DNA of 64,000 nucleotides from Plantago major (Eukaryota; Streptophyta; Magnoliopsida; Lamiales; Plantaginaceae), in NCBI GenBank assembly GCA_026545765.1, contig JAIFAC010000121.1:62001-126000 (forward strand), read 5' to 3'. Position 1 is the stretch's first letter; each line of letters begins with the position of its first letter. A program made the position numbers and the translations under genes. Below, piece after piece: positions 50,845-63,785 of the stretch. Under the pieces are notes generated by a model that saw only the letters and a program-made list of their open reading frames with translations, was not told the origin of the DNA and ran no database searches.

Positions 50845-52333
50845 TCAGGCATGAACATGGGCCTCGATCTCCTTTGTGAGTTCGATATGGAATTTGACAA
50901 GTGAAAGTGGATGTGGAGTATCCGGCTCACGCAGCTGCATCAGAGTCCATGTAACAAATTCGCCATATTCCTTGGTTTCGAAATGAATTGTTACAGCAAA
51001 ATGTTTTTACAACTACATCATTTAAAATTCAATACATTTATATGTAATGCTCTTTTTCTCCATATCAAATTTCTCAACCACGCCTTTTTGCAATGCTTTT
51101 CTCCATCTAAATTATGCATACAAATATATAATCGTGGTTGATAATTAATTAGAGGTGTTATTAATTAATTTCTAAGAAAATATAGTATACATATAGTTCA
51201 AAGAATATAAAACTAAGTATATTATATCTACTGAATTCATGTAAGCAAACTAAAACCTAATCAAGTTCCAATTAAAATATTTTTTAATGGTGCAAATCAA
51301 ACCCTAATTCTATGTGAATCGTAAGAATCCTTCGAGGTCGCTTCAATAGAGCTTAATTGGTTTTAATTTGTTCATCGAATTAACCTCAAAATTCCGGATT
51401 CCATCGATCATATATTATTCTAAGAGTAGTCTCTTGGGAGATTGTATACAACAAATATTAGAAGAAAAAGAAAGGTTGTGCTCTTTTCGTTTGAATGAAC
51501 TGATCTGAATCAAAATTAATAGTTTTTCAGATGAAGAGAACAGAGCCAAATAAACATTAGGATATTTCTGAAAACTCATACTCTATTCTTTAAGTAAGAA
51601 TTTTATAGAGTAACTTTTGTGAGAGACCGTCTTTCGGAGAGACTAAATCAAACATCATATACTTTATCACAAACATTACATGTTAAGAAATGCATAGAAT
51701 TATACAACTATAATGCAGGTTTATTATACACACGTTGTTTAAAGTTAAACATATGATGCTTGTACGTAAATATATGATGTTGAATTGGTCTCCCCGAGAG
51801 ACGGTCTATCGCAAAAGTTTGTAAATTTTATAACCGTTAATTAATTAGTAACTTTTGCAAGAGACCGTCTCTCGAAAAGGCAAAATCAAACATCACATAT
51901 TTTATCATAAAAATCACATGTTTAGCTACAAATTAAACATCACATGTTAGAAATGCATATAAATAATGCAATTGTATAATGTAGGTTTATTATATACACA
52001 ATGTTTAAAGTTAAACATATGATGTTTGTACATAAATATGTGATGTTGAATTGGTCTCTCCGAGAGACTGTCTCTCGCAAAAGTTTGTATTATACACTAG
52101 TAAGAATTATATGATTAATTGAATATAGTTACTTACCGACGGTGAAATTCCAAAATTTGATACAGCCATCTGTTCCAATGGTTCCTTCATGAACTTTACA
52201 AGCTTGAAGTTTTGTGGGGGAAGCAGTGATAAGTTCGTGTGGCTTATTCGAAACCAGCTCATGAAACAACTCTCCTCCACCGGCTTTGATCTAAGTTAAA
52301 GTAATTTTTACAAGGTAGTGCTGAAGAAGCCAT
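50845..52333 (-). pseudogene. MLP-like (Bet v 1 superfamily) gene remnant, copy B
   Basis: The same gene as 4722-6221. Exon 1 is 52333-52137, with donor GTAAGTAAC; exon 2 is 51106-50845. Copy B keeps the C-terminal frame that copy A has lost: FVTWTLMQLREPDTPHPL and EIEAHVHA before the stop. It has its own indels at the start of exon 2 and a substituted patch in exon 1 (minus strand AAAAATTACTTTAACT). Different lesions in the two copies mean each decayed separately, or that some lesions are sequencing errors. Confidence 0.8.
51613..52088. mobile_element. Two tandem MITEs in the MLP intron (copy B)
   Basis: Same pair as 5504-5974. The left end of the first unit is better preserved here (ACTTTTGTGAGAGACCGTCT), which supports the terminal inverted repeat read from copy A. 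Confidence 0.7.
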
Positions 52334-52807
52334 ATGTTTATATTATATACTTTTAATTATTATTAGTGAATTCGAAATCTTGTCAAGAAATTAAAATGTG
52401 TTTTGAATTAATAAAAGATAATATGTGCACTTCTAGCTCTTCACTAGGGGGTTTATATAGTAGAAAGAGAAGTCGTTGCTTGCCTCAATCTGGAGGGTTG
52501 TTAGTGTAATAAAATATAAACACAACATCGTTGAAATGATATAAAAATTATTATAGTGATTGGTACATTTTAATTGGTGGTAATTATGTGATTGGATGAG
52601 GTACTCACTAGCTGTGACATGATATAAAAATCATAAGAGGATTGTAATTTGTAAGGAAACCCCATGAAAACAACATCGAATAATCTTTTATTAATATAAG
52701 ATAATCTTTTACTTGTTTGATATTGCTCCCGTAGTGAAATTTTTTTTCTTTCTATAAAGTCATATTTCATTCAATAAAAAGAGGCAAAGCCTAAGTTCAA
52801 GATTACA

Positions 52808-55800
52808 TCAATCAGAATAAATGGAACCACCAACACGATCTTCTAATACATTTTGACAAAGATCATGTGCAACCATATTTGCTAGTCTAGCACAAAATGA
52901 AATGTGACCGACTCAAAGTTGGATAACAAAGACTTCAGATCATCAATTATAGGACCTATGATTGAGAAATTTGGAAGGGAGGTGTGGATTGCTTTAATGA
53001 CCGCGAGATGCCTCCTTCAAAGATTACTCGATTAAAGCCCGCCTCATGAGCCAATATCATCTGCCTCTTGCCCATGGCTTCGCTATTTGTGGACTTTGTA
53101 CATTGACCAGCTTGCTTCCACGCCAAAGTTTCTCCATGAGGTCTCGCAATAACTCCGTAGAAGCATATGTAAGATTTTGTTCGATGTAAGCCAAAATTTA
53201 GTTTGATTTCACCGCATCGAGGTATCCAATTCTAATATTCGCATTCTCACGTGGGTGAGCAAATTGTGTATGTGCCTCCTTGTATCTTGCGATATATCGG
53301 ATGATAAATTGTTGTGCCTCATCTGGATCATATCATGTACCTTCGTGGACTCGTTTGTTTCTGTTCGACCAAATGCTCCAAAGTGAGACCACAAATCTTT
53401 CATAGTCTGCCTTAGCCAACTGATTGTAGGCACTAAGAATCCATCTCCATATGTCACATGTATCTGTGTAAATTATAGAATGAGGTAGAGTAGATAATGC
53501 CCAGAAAATGCGTGCAAAATCACATTCTAAGAAAATATGTATCACGGATTCACTTCTATAGCCACAAACAGGGAATAGAGAATTATGAATGATATTGCGC
53601 CGCTGAAGGTTATAAAGGACTGGTATAGCATTTTTCAAGACTCGCCATAAAAATATTTTGATCTTATTAGGGAGTTTCAGTTTCCAGATAAATTCCCAAA
53701 TCACGATTCTCGAAAATCGCTTGCCCATGCCGATTCTCGCAGATTATGCGTCTTAAATCCCTGGCTAAATAATATGCTGATGTTACTGAGTAGATGCCAG
53801 TACGTGAATGATGCCACACCCTGAGATCACTAGTAGTAGAGTTAACTAGAGGAATACGCAGGATAGAGTTAATGTCTTCTTCCCAGAACAGTACTCGGAT
53901 TAGGCCCTCATTCGAGGTCGTCAGATCCGGTCTAATCAGATTGACATGTATTTGGCCCAACTCATACAGTCCGGTTAATAGGCCGATAACACCGCACCTT
54001 GGCAACCAATTGTCAGTCCACGCATCAATACTTAAACCATTACCCACGCGCCACCTAGTCCCATTACGAACTAGCTCCATAGCCCCAAAGATACTTTTCC
54101 AAGTGTAAAATGCATTAAACTTTGGTGAAGCAAGTAAGATATCTGTGTGCGGAAAGTATTTTGCCTTAAGCACCCGACTCAAAAGGGAATCAGGAAATTG
54201 GATAACACGCCATATTTGCTTGCCAAGCATTGCCAGATTGAAACTTCTCAAGTCCCTATAGCCCATGCCACCATCACGCTTGCTCTCACATAAGGTATGC
54301 CAATTAATCCAATGTATTTTGTCTCGCTACCATCCCCCACCAGAATTTCAAATGATAGACTCAATTTCTACTAGAAGGTAATCCGGATTTTGAAGCATCC
54401 CATGACATATGTGGGTACGGCTTGTAACACGATTTAATGAGGGCCTCTCTCGCTTTAGAGAAGTTCTTATCACCAAAAGATTGATTTTACTCCACATCCG
54501 CCTCTAAGCCAACCAAACACCTCTTTCTCGACTTCCCCATCTCCGCTAAGGGCCCTAAGTACTTCTTACGTCGATCAACCACCCTAACAGGAAGTAGATT
54601 GCAAACTTCAAGGACCCTTGCCTGAGAAGTGTTTCGACTAAAGACAACCGTCAATTTCTGAATATTGATTTCTTGTCCCGATGCAAGACTATAGCGTAAC
54701 AAAATATTAGAAACCTCCGCAGCGTAATCCATAGTAGCCCGACGTAAAATAAGGGTATCATCCGAAAAAGAAGATGAGAGATCCTCGTGCTCCGGGCTAG
54801 CAGCCACCCCTCGGAGTACCTCCCTCTCCTCCGCATCACAAAGTAAAGAACTAAAAGCTTCCGAACAGAAAAGAAACAAGTAAGGAGATAGAGGATCCCC
54901 CTGTCGGATCCCTCTCTCGGTCGGATCGATCAAGAGGCTCACCATTTAACAATACAGAATAACGAACTGTACATAAACTGAGCATAATCAAGTCTATGAA
55001 CGATTGTTCAAAACCTAATTTACACAACACTCTTTCTAGAAAGATCCATTCCACTCTATCATAAGCCTTACTCATGTCTAGTTTTAAAGCCATAAAACAT
55101 TCTTTACCCTTGGTTTTTTGCTTTAGAAAGTGGTTAACCTCATACGAAACCAAGACATTATCTCAGATTACCATTTGGAACAAAAGCGGATTGAGTTTCA
55201 GAGATTAAGGTATTCATGTGGGGTTTAATTCTATTTGTAATGGCTTTTGAAGCTATCTTAAACATAACATTGCTAAGGCTGATTGGTCTGAATTGGTTTA
55301 CAACCTCTGGTTTTTTGCACTTAGGGATTAACAATGTGGGTGAAATTTAGTACATGATCCAGATTGTGATTGTTTAAAAAATCTAAAGCACAATGAATCA
55401 CATTATCACGAACAATATGCCAAAAGCGTTGATAAAAAACAGCAGGCATACCATCTGGACCTGGAGACTTAAGAGGGTACATGTAAAAAAGTGATGTCTT
55501 TACCTCGTCTGGAGTGAATACCCGGCTCAAGTCACGATTGATGTCCTCTGTCACACACCTCTTCATAGTACTAACCACATCATCCACATTCGCAGAGGAG
55601 GGTAACCTGGATTGAAAGATACCCCAAAGTAATCGATTTACAATAGCATCCATATCTTCACATCGCCCGCAGATCCTCGTCATCGCGTTGCACCATCAAT
55701 CTGGTTTCGTGAGCTCTCGTCGCTGGTTATGGAAAAACGTGTGTTTCTATCACCTCGCAAACCATCGACTTTCGAAAGGCTGTTCCATAGGATTTCTTCC

Positions 55801-56766
55801 TTATCCATCTCTGCTTCGATCCAATTTTGTATCCCTTATCCGCTGTCCGCTCACCGCCAAGGGTTGCTACCGCATTCAAAGGAGTGTTTTCAGAAGTTCG
55901 TGATCTTCGCTGTACATGTCCGAAAGTTAACTGCTCGCTTATTAAGCTTCACCTCAATCGCTCCAAATTCGCCAGATTCCTGTGTCGCCTATCCACTCAT
56001 TCTATATGATTGTCTCACAATCCAACTCTTCAACCACATAGCTTCAACTTGAATGTTTTCCGGCCTGAATGGCTGTAGTTGGGCCAAAAGCTTCATTAGT
56101 AACACCATGTGATCCAAGCCCGTGTCCCTATGTGAATGACTTGTATTCTAAACAAGATATTCCATCACAGGCTATCGCCGATCAAGTCTTGCTCTTATTG
56201 TACTCGGTTCCTCATGATTGTTGCACCATGTGTATTGATAACCCACGATCCTAAATCATACAATCCATTATGAAATAATGTTTCCCAAAAATCAGATTCG
56301 CCATTCCGCATTCCTCCTTCCACCACATTTTTCTCGATGTGTCAAAGTTTCGCTGAAGTCCCTATGCAAACCCATTCTCGACATGAAAAAGATCCCAAAT
56401 CCCGTAACAATTTCCAAGTAGATTTGCGCAATTCAGTTTCTGGTTCCCCATAAAAACTAGTAAATCTCCACATATCAGAATTCATATCTAATTGCACAGT
56501 AGCATCAATATGGTATTTAGAATAGTTTTGAATCATTACATTCGTATCTTTGTCCATAACAATGCTAAACCACCTGAAAAACCTACTGAGGATACACCTA
56601 AACCATACATATGTAATTGCTGCTTTAAATTGTCTATGTCCTGACTACTCATCCGAGTCTACATAATAAAGACAAGTCGGGGTCGATGTAGGCGAATAAA
56701 TTCACCTAAGGCACGAACTGTCCAAGGGTTCCCCAAGCCCTAACAGTTCCAGGATAGGCAACTCAT
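52808..56766 (-). pseudogene. LINE ORF2: endonuclease / reverse transcriptase / RNase H (copy B)
   Basis: The start at 56766 reads MSCLSWNC, the canonical opening of the LINE endonuclease, which copy A has lost. The same domain order follows: CREWVCIG (56340), SPGPDGMPAVFYQRFW (about 55450), LDMSKAYDRVEW and KLGFEQSFIDLIM (55100-55000), SDDTLI (54760), zf-RVT IFLWRVLKNAIP (53650), RNase H-like remnant near 52900-53100 and the stop at 52808. It has more frameshifts than copy A, many at CTG, CAG or GG. Confidence 0.87.
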
Positions 56767-56910
56767 TGGGTCAAAGGGTTGCAGCAACTCCCGCCCGTCC
56801 ATCAATTTCGTAGGGTAATTGTTTCATGGTTTTTGGATGGCAAAGGTTAGCTTCGATTCGAGAGCTCGCTTATGGTGTTTTTGGGCTTAGGTATCTTGTG
56901 CGGAATGGGG

Positions 56911-58280
56911 TCAAGGGCGTCCTCTCTTCTTGGGTTTAGTGGTTTTAGTGTTGGGTTCGGTCTGGTGGGGTCTTTGTGACATTGTGAGCAGTGGGTCAGA
57001 AGGGGGAGCTAGGTTTGGGCGGAATTTTCTGTAGACTTTTGGTTGGGCAGTGAAGTACGAGTCAGTGTAGGTGGAAAGTGTGGGTTCAAGTGTTTCATTA
57101 TCAAGGCCAATGGATTTTACAATATCCATGGGGTGTTAGGATTCAATTGGGTCCAATGGGGTGAAAGGGAAAAATTGTTTAGAGGCAGTGGGCTGAGGTA
57201 ATGGTTAAAGGGAGGGATGGGTTGATGTTGACTTTTGTGTAACAGGAGACTCAACGGTTTTGTTTCCTTTCAGTTTTCCAATATCGCCAGTTTCCATGCC
57301 ACTATCCGAAGGTAACTGCTCTGCATTATCCAAACCGCCTTCCAACTGCTTTCCACGGTCGATTTCTGTCCGAGATGAAGAACCCGAAGCCTGAGAAACT
57401 GATCCCGGAAAGTTCACTGGACCACTTGTTGTTGGACGAGAGCCTAGTATTCCGGGCAAGGCTGGATTATGAACAAAGCTCTGTGAACCAATCCCGAGAA
57501 ACTGTTAATGTATTTGCTAGATTGGGAGGAGGCATTGAAGCGTAACCATCCACCATATTTCAGATTTTCCTCTCCCACCTGATCATTTTCACCCAAAGTT
57601 TCCAAGCAAGCATGACAATTTTGAACAATATGGCCTATAATCCCGCAGAAGTAGCAGAAATTTGGGAGTTTTTCGTAGGTGATTGTGACTTGAATCTTCT
57701 TCTTCTGAGGACCTGTGATGCTTAGTACACGCAGCAGTGGCTTCGTAATATTAATCCCAACACGAATCCGCATTGTATTATAAATGGAGCCTCTATCAAG
57801 TTGCTCATCAAAGTCTACAAAGATACCCATCGCCTGACCAATAAACCTTGCAATATTTCGGTTACCAAATACCAGAGGAAGCCCTGCAATGTGAACATGT
57901 AAATCGCAGATATCCAAATAAACCAATTCTGGATCCGTACCTTTTGGGATTTCACGCAGAATCACCAGACTTTTATCAAAAGACAATGGGCCCCTGCGCA
58001 GTATTTGTTTCATCTCGAGTCCATTCCCAAATCGGATCAGAAAACGATCGTTTCCAAATTTCTATACTTTTGCGCCCTTTGCCAGAATCCAGACTCCTAA
58101 CATCGTTTTCTCGAAGGATTGCAAGTGGATTTGTTTCCGAGAAAGAACACGGCCAATTAGGCAAAGATCGTAATCCACTGTACTGGCCATCCATATCTCA
58201 TATGGAATGTTAATTGCATTTCCTTCCTTAGATGTTAGAACCAACTTCGAACCCAGATCTTCAATTAAGTTCGAATCCAT
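56911..58280 (-). pseudogene. LINE ORF1: DUF4283 / CCHC zinc-knuckle protein (copy B)
   Basis: Starts MDSNLIEDLGSK at 58280, with the DUF4283 region in two frames, then the knuckle CYFCGIIGHIVQNC near 57640. A frameshift at about 57450 leads to a Ser/Thr-rich tail (57459-57205) and, after a stop, a last segment (57129-56911) ending KPKKRGRP. The gap to the ORF2 start is 145 bp. Confidence 0.83.
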
Positions 58281-58801
58281 GTTACCTAGTTCCTGAACAG
58301 AATGATGGTGATTAGTACTATGTTGAGGATGGAAGAGTAACCAAAAGGAGAGCCTCTAATAACCACAGAAAAGAAAAAGAAAAACACTCCAAAACCAGAG
58401 GAGGTTTGGGCAAGTTGCATAAAAGACGAAAACAGATAAAGACTATAGCAGGTAGATTTATTTTTAAGAACAAAAGGATAAAGTAAAACAGAAACAAATA
58501 AGAAACCTACGACAAAGCAAATAGATTTTTCTGGACCACTAATCCTATGTTTAATCTCATCATATCTAGAGAAGGAAGGAAATTTATCAGGGAGGGAATA
58601 AAGACAAACTTTCAAATAGAAAGGATCCAATCTCCAGCCAGAGGAACAAAGCTCTCAGTAGAGAGAAAAATTTTAGAGAGAGAAAGCATGGTTTCATTGC
58701 TCCCGTACTGAATATGGTTCTAAGAAAATCTTAAATGACTCCTACTATTTAACACTAGTTTTTTAGATAGCTTTTCAGCTCCAGGAGCTTCTTTGACCAT
58801 T

Positions 58802-59268
58802 GCATATAGTAGGTTTTCATAAAAATGGTGGTTGAATGATTGATGATAAAGATGGAGGCGTGGATGGAGGAGTTGATGAACAAGTCAATGGTGTTTTTTT
58901 TTGTTTGCGAGGATGAATGTAGTTTGGATATAGTGATTTTAAATTTTTTGTATTGTTTTTTATGTAATGACATTTTATTGATTGATGAATGAAATTGATT
59001 TCTATGTTTATTTTATAAATATTGAGTTTTTTGAGATAAATAGCTTGTCATCAATAATTTTACATTAAACATAGACAATTATATACCAAATATAAGCAAT
59101 TTGTCCCAAAGTATCAATATGATCGATGGACACATGAAAGCGGTTGTGTATTATAAGGGAAAAATGTGGGTCGACCCGGTTCAAGCGGGTCAACCCGCGA
59201 AAAAAAATCATATTGTATAGTTTTATGTCAAGGACTCTCATTATATTGTGGACTCTCAGGAGACGGAC
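58802..59268. repeat. Short duplicated block X, copy 2
   Basis: Matches 48189-48690, starting at GCATATAGTAGGTTTTC directly after the right border of duplication copy B and ending GGAGACGG. The three bases TTG at the junction (58800-58802) occur in both parent sequences. Confidence 0.9.
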
Positions 59269-60161
59269 TCTTCCATACCTTTGTTACAAGACCCTACCAC
59301 ATCATTTTATGATTAAGTTAGTAAAAACTACATTTTTCACCGAGGGTAGTCTGCATATACTCTCTAGGCGGATAAACTCTCTTCAATCTTGTCTCTACTT
59401 TCTTGATCCATAACGGGCCTGGGGGATATTATATACTCTAGGTGGGGAAACTCTCTTCGATATTCTCTCTACTTTGTTTATCTCCATGACGGGCCGCGAG
59501 GGGAAACTCTCTTCTATCTTCTCTCTACTTTTTCATCCATAACGGGTGTCTTTGGTGGGGTGACGCATACCACCGCGGGGTTGTTGGGAACTGGTGGGTT
59601 GGAAAACAACAATAGCATGTGAAATATGTTTGTATAATATTTGTGTGTATGTGGTGACCACATATTACCGCATTGTTGGGAACAACTTTATTGATCAGAT
59701 TGTATACTTTGTATTTTAATTTGGTTCCGCTTGAGGGATATAATTTTAAAAAAGAAAAAATATGTATCACATTAATTAATGTGTCGATACGATAGGACCC
59801 TATTCTTACATTTTCTATAATTAACATAAATAAACACTCAATGATATAATATCGATGAAGAAGGACTACCGAATCGATACTACAATCAACGTTGTTCACA
59901 TAAACACTCAATGATATAATATTGGATGAAGAAGGACTACCTTATTTTCTCGATTAATTTATTTTATTATCCCTTTTTATTTATTATTTAAAGTAAACTA
60001 TACAGTGGCAACGCCACAAGTTAGTACTAGTTTGTGTGAACTTCCAGTTGTTTATTGCGGGGTTATAAATAGTTGTAAAAGCAAAATAGAATTTGCCATT
60101 GAGCTTCAGTACTTCTAAGATACTATTCTCATGTTTTCCATATATAATTTTATCGATCGAT
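59269..60161. repeat. Intergenic DNA with short tandem repeats
   Basis: Three CT-rich units with AAACTCTCTTC and CTCTCTACTTT start at 59374, 59449 and 59503. A direct repeat of CACTCAATGATATAATAT..GATGAAGAAGG occurs near 59832 and 59905. The remainder is AT-rich and no gene is recognised. Confidence 0.7.
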
Positions 60162-60355
60162 TATTGATGAGTAGACCCATGAATTATTTGAAGCTTCACG
60201 AATATAATCTTCACACCATTATTGAAAATAAATACTAATGTGTAAAAATCAAAGTTTTGTTGATGAGTAGACCCATGAATTATTTGAAGCTTCACGAATA
60301 TAATCTTCACACCATTATTGAAAATAAATTCTAGTGATGTGTCAAAATCAAAGTT
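60162..60355. repeat. 97-bp tandem duplication across an LTR border
   Basis: Two units (60162-60258 and 60259-60355) share GATGAGTAGACCCATGAATT, AATATAATCTTCACACC and ATCAAAGTTTT. Each unit contains flank plus the first 20 or so bases of the LTR that starts at 60335. Confidence 0.85.
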
Positions 60356-62654
60356 TTAAATTTGTTAAATTTGTTTAACACTATGAAAACTTGTAGTGCA
60401 GTGAAGTTAACCCCGAGATCGGTCTCGAAGGACTTAACTAAGATGAGTCTTGTTTACGAATAATAATGACAGTAAGGAAAGCAGTAAAGAGTTTGTTTGC
60501 TTCGACAGCGGATTTGTTTTATATTATCTATCAACTTATGCAATCTAACTAGAAAACAGATTAATCTAAACGACAATGATATGATCAAAGAATTATGGTG
60601 TGGTGACTAGTGGTGCTAATGGGGCCTGTCGTAGACAAGCCCGCCTACCGCCTCAGAAAATGGCAGGCCCGGACTGGCCCGTTAATATAGGCCAGTAACC
60701 GGCCCGGACCGAATATTTTAATGAGGCTTTAGGGGCCACTTATTCCATGGTCTTGACCGACTAAAAAGCTCAGGGTCTTAACTGCCGGACCGCTAAGTTC
60801 GGATCGAAAAGCCCGATATATTTATTGAACATATTATGTGATATTTGATAAGAATCGAAATTTATTAATCGAGCTAACACATCAAATTTGGACTCTAAGA
60901 AAACTAATCAATTGGGCTTATACATTACAAGTCCATAGTCCAACTCCAAAACACATTAAAATTGTTCATTCTTTTCTTCCTACTTGCCGTCCCATTCACT
61001 CATCAATTCATCATCTACATTTTATTATTCATCAATTCTTTTTTTCCTACTTGCCGTCTCTCAACATTCTTTTATACTTCACATGTTTAATGGTTTTGAA
61101 TTTTGATCACATGTATGCTAAATGAGCCAAAACAATAGCTTACTTAGCTTTCAACCAGTACAGTACATTGCTTATGTATATAGTAGTTTTTTTCCTTTCA
61201 TTTATGCATTTAACTAGTAAAAAGTTTGTAATAACATTTTACATGCCAAGAAAAAACAAGTTCTTTTTTATTATGTATAAAAAGAGAAATGGAAAAAAAG
61301 GAAAGGAAAATTTGTTTTTTTTTGCCCACGGGCTTAATGAGTTTTCTGCCCGCCCTCAAAATAATGGGGCTCGGGCTTGGTCGGCCTACATATATCTCAA
61401 AAGTCTGCCCGCCTTAAAAAGTTCGAATAGGCCCGATCGATTTAGTCGGCCGTGCCCGATGCCACCTCTAGTGGTGATGTAAACAAGCTAGCAAGGTGAA
61501 ACATGCAACAATAATGGTGTCGATTTACTCTAGTTATCACTGGGACATGCCCTACCGATTATTACACTACTCAGGCGCCGTCCAACAACCTTATAGCAAG
61601 CAGGGTGCGGAGAACTATGACAATGAACTAACTGTATGAAGTTCTAAAAAACATATAGCATTAGTGAAGGCATCAATTTCACCAAGCTACAATTAATTAA
61701 GCTAATCCAGATATTACTGTTTGCAACTAACTGATAGATAAAGCAAGACGAACATGTTGTTTTATGAGCTAATGCTTAATCTAATAAAGGATTTTGACGT
61801 AACGCATAAACAAACAAAATATCGATACACAATTAATCAAAACAAAGACAGAGTAAATCGTGATCTTATATATATTGAATACACGAACCCTAACTAGCAC
61901 GCATTCAATTCGCCACCACCCCATAACTAGGCTACTTAAGCACTCATCATATGCAAAAACATACTCGTAATCATAAACCGCATACACTAAACATAATCAA
62001 TACCAAAACCAAGAACGAGATAAGAAACAATTTTACCTAATCATGTCACAAACCCTAGGTAAGAATTGAAGAACTTGAATCGAATCGGCGAAAGTATGAT
62101 GAATATGCTCTCAATCAATAATCAATTGTCGGATTACAAGACAAAACGATTCTAGGTCGAAAAGCAAAAAGAAGAAAAAAAATAATAATAAAGTTGTCTC
62201 CCAATAATGTTTTAATCTAACCTATATATAACGAAACAAAGGACTTAGAAACGAATTAGGAGAAGATCGGATTAATCGGAATTGGTAATCAAGCGCCGCT
62301 TAGTTTGTAATTAGCCGCCAAGAATCAATCAAGGCCGCCATTGTATCAACGCATCGGCGACGCCAGCTTGAATCAAGCTAGGATGGATCGCTTTTCCTTT
62401 TGACTCAATTTTGGTATTTTGGCCTTCCCGCTCGACTTCTAGCATCCATTCGAGGCATTGGAACTCCATATCCTGAAGATGTACATAAAGTACACCATTT
62501 TGCCATCAATTAGCGCGGTTTAGCCAAATACCTACAAAATACACAAAACATGAAAACGTAAAAAAATACAAATAAAACACATAAAAACTATACTTGAGAA
62601 TAATAATAAGACGGTAAAAATGACCGAAGAAGACGATGTAAAATCGACTCATCA
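60335..62654 (-). mobile_element. Second LTR of the solo-LTR family, split by a hAT element
   Basis: Relative of the solo LTR at 17431-19265: both start TGATKTGTC, share GTGAAGTTAACCCCGAG and GGTCTCGAAGGACTTAACTA, TAGCGCGGTTTA, and end GACTCATCA or AACTCATCA. Length is about 1.45 kb without the 863-bp hAT insert. No internal region or primer-binding site flanks it, so it is probably solo. The right flank is ACTAC; the left flank in the first tandem unit is ACTAA, a possible decayed TSD. Confidence 0.75.
60608..61470. mobile_element. Non-autonomous hAT element
   Basis: An 863-bp insert with inverted termini TAGTGGTGCTAATGGGGC and, at the other end read in reverse, TAGAGGTGGCATCGGGC, flanked by an 8-bp TSD GTGGTGAC (60600-60607) and GTGGTGAT (61471-61478). 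The sequence inside the ends is rich in GGCCCG words, as is common in plant Ac-type MITEs. No transposase is visible. The site is unoccupied in the related LTR at about 17718. Confidence 0.85.
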
Positions 62655-62744
62655 ACTACCTATTCCGATTTCAACTTACCGCATTGACTTTTTTCGGTCA
62701 ACAATTTTCATTTTCAACCTCAAATACTCTTAATGATATATAAT

Positions 62745-63402
62745 GGAAAGAAAAAAAAAATCCATTTTTGGTACATTAAACTGTGACAGTTACATTTTTG
62801 GTACCTTTAATTGTGACCACACAATTTTGGTACCTTATATTTCGTATCTGTCCAATTTTGATCATTCGTTAGCCAAACTTAACGGAATTGTTAATTTTAA
62901 CCGAATTAGTAAGAGCGTGAATTAGTCGATTTTCCGTGAAGTCGCATTTACGAACTACACGCTGCTTTAATAAAATATTAATAAATTTAATTAAAAAATT
63001 AATTCATTTTTTAATATGTCGCTAGAAAATAATAACGAATGGTATAGTTCAATTTCCGAAAAACAAGTTAGTATAGATCAAGAATTAAATCCATTGACCA
63101 TGTCCCATAATAATTAAATTTTCGCTCCAAAAATGATAGGGAGGTTGATTAAAGATAACATCAACAATTCTATTCTCACAATAAGGCAACAAAAGTTTCG
63201 CCGACTTGACAGAAAATTGCCTAATTCACGCTAATTATTTCTAATTTGGTCAAAATTAACGGTTCTGTTAAGTTTGACTAACGGAGTACAAAAATTGGAC
63301 AAATACGAAACATAAGCTACCAAATTTGAATGGTCACAACTAAATGTACCATAACGGTAACTGTTACAGCATGAAGTACCAAAATTGGATTTGTCCCTAA
63401 CG
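62745..63402. mobile_element. Foldback MITE with long inverted repeats
   Basis: The left arm (about 62757-62940) and right arm (about 63225-63400) are inverted copies: TCCATTTTTGGTAC pairs with GTACCAAAATTGGA, CGTATCTGTCCAATTTT pairs with AAAATTGGACAAATACG. Arms of about 180 bp suggest a Mutator-like or foldback element. ATAATGG flanks both sides, a tentative TSD. No transposase. Confidence 0.75.
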
Positions 63403-63566
63403 ATAATGGTTAAATATTTAACAAAATTACTTCTAAAATTTTCATTGTATTGTGTTATTAAATCATGTAACGTTATATTGAAGGTAATTCAAGTATAAAA
63501 ATGAAAATAATTAATCAAAAAGTTATCACGGGAAGTTGATATCGGGATGGATGGGCAAACAAAACT

Positions 63567-63785
63567 TACTCCCTTCGTCCCGTAGAGCACAAAATTTCAT
63601 ACATTACTAAAAAAAGAAGCTACCCTACACCCAACAAATAATAAACAATCTCAACTTTACACACAAATTACACATATTGCTACTAAAAACACACTTTTTC
63701 CCACCTTTTTTTTACTATAACTTTTCCCCTAAAACTACGCGACAACCCTAATGTATGAATTAAGTTCTCTGAAACGGAGGGAGTA
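63567..63785. mobile_element. Stowaway-like MITE, intact
   Basis: Terminal inverted repeats TACTCCCTTCGTCC and (reverse strand) TACTCCCTCCGTTTC, with the TA target at both ends; about 215 bp. It is the intact form of the truncated copy at 49753-49892. Tc1/mariner-type transposase would act in trans. Confidence 0.88.

Larger units (their letters stand above)
52739..58695 (-). mobile_element. Full-length L1-type LINE, copy B (5.96 kb)
   Basis: Same insertion as 6630-12637. The TSDs ATTGCTCCCGTAGTGAA (52722-52738) and ATTGCTCCCGTACTGAA (58696-58712) carry the same single mismatch as in copy A, so it was inherited by duplication rather than inserted twice. It is about 50 bp shorter through small deletions. 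Confidence 0.92.
50669..58802. repeat. Large duplication, copy B
   Basis: Counterpart of 4546-12744, same orientation. The left border AGTACTATTAG is preceded by ordinary flank, so it shows the pre-insertion sequence on the right side of the Tat LTR in copy A. The right border is at ATTG, followed immediately by block X copy 2. Relative to copy A there are many 1-3 bp indels, most of them between 53000 and 56900. Confidence 0.95.

Noticed and set aside
60335..62654. A complete LTR retrotransposon at the right end
   Set aside because: The sequence matches only an LTR; there is no primer-binding site, gag or pol on either side, and the extra length is the hAT insert.
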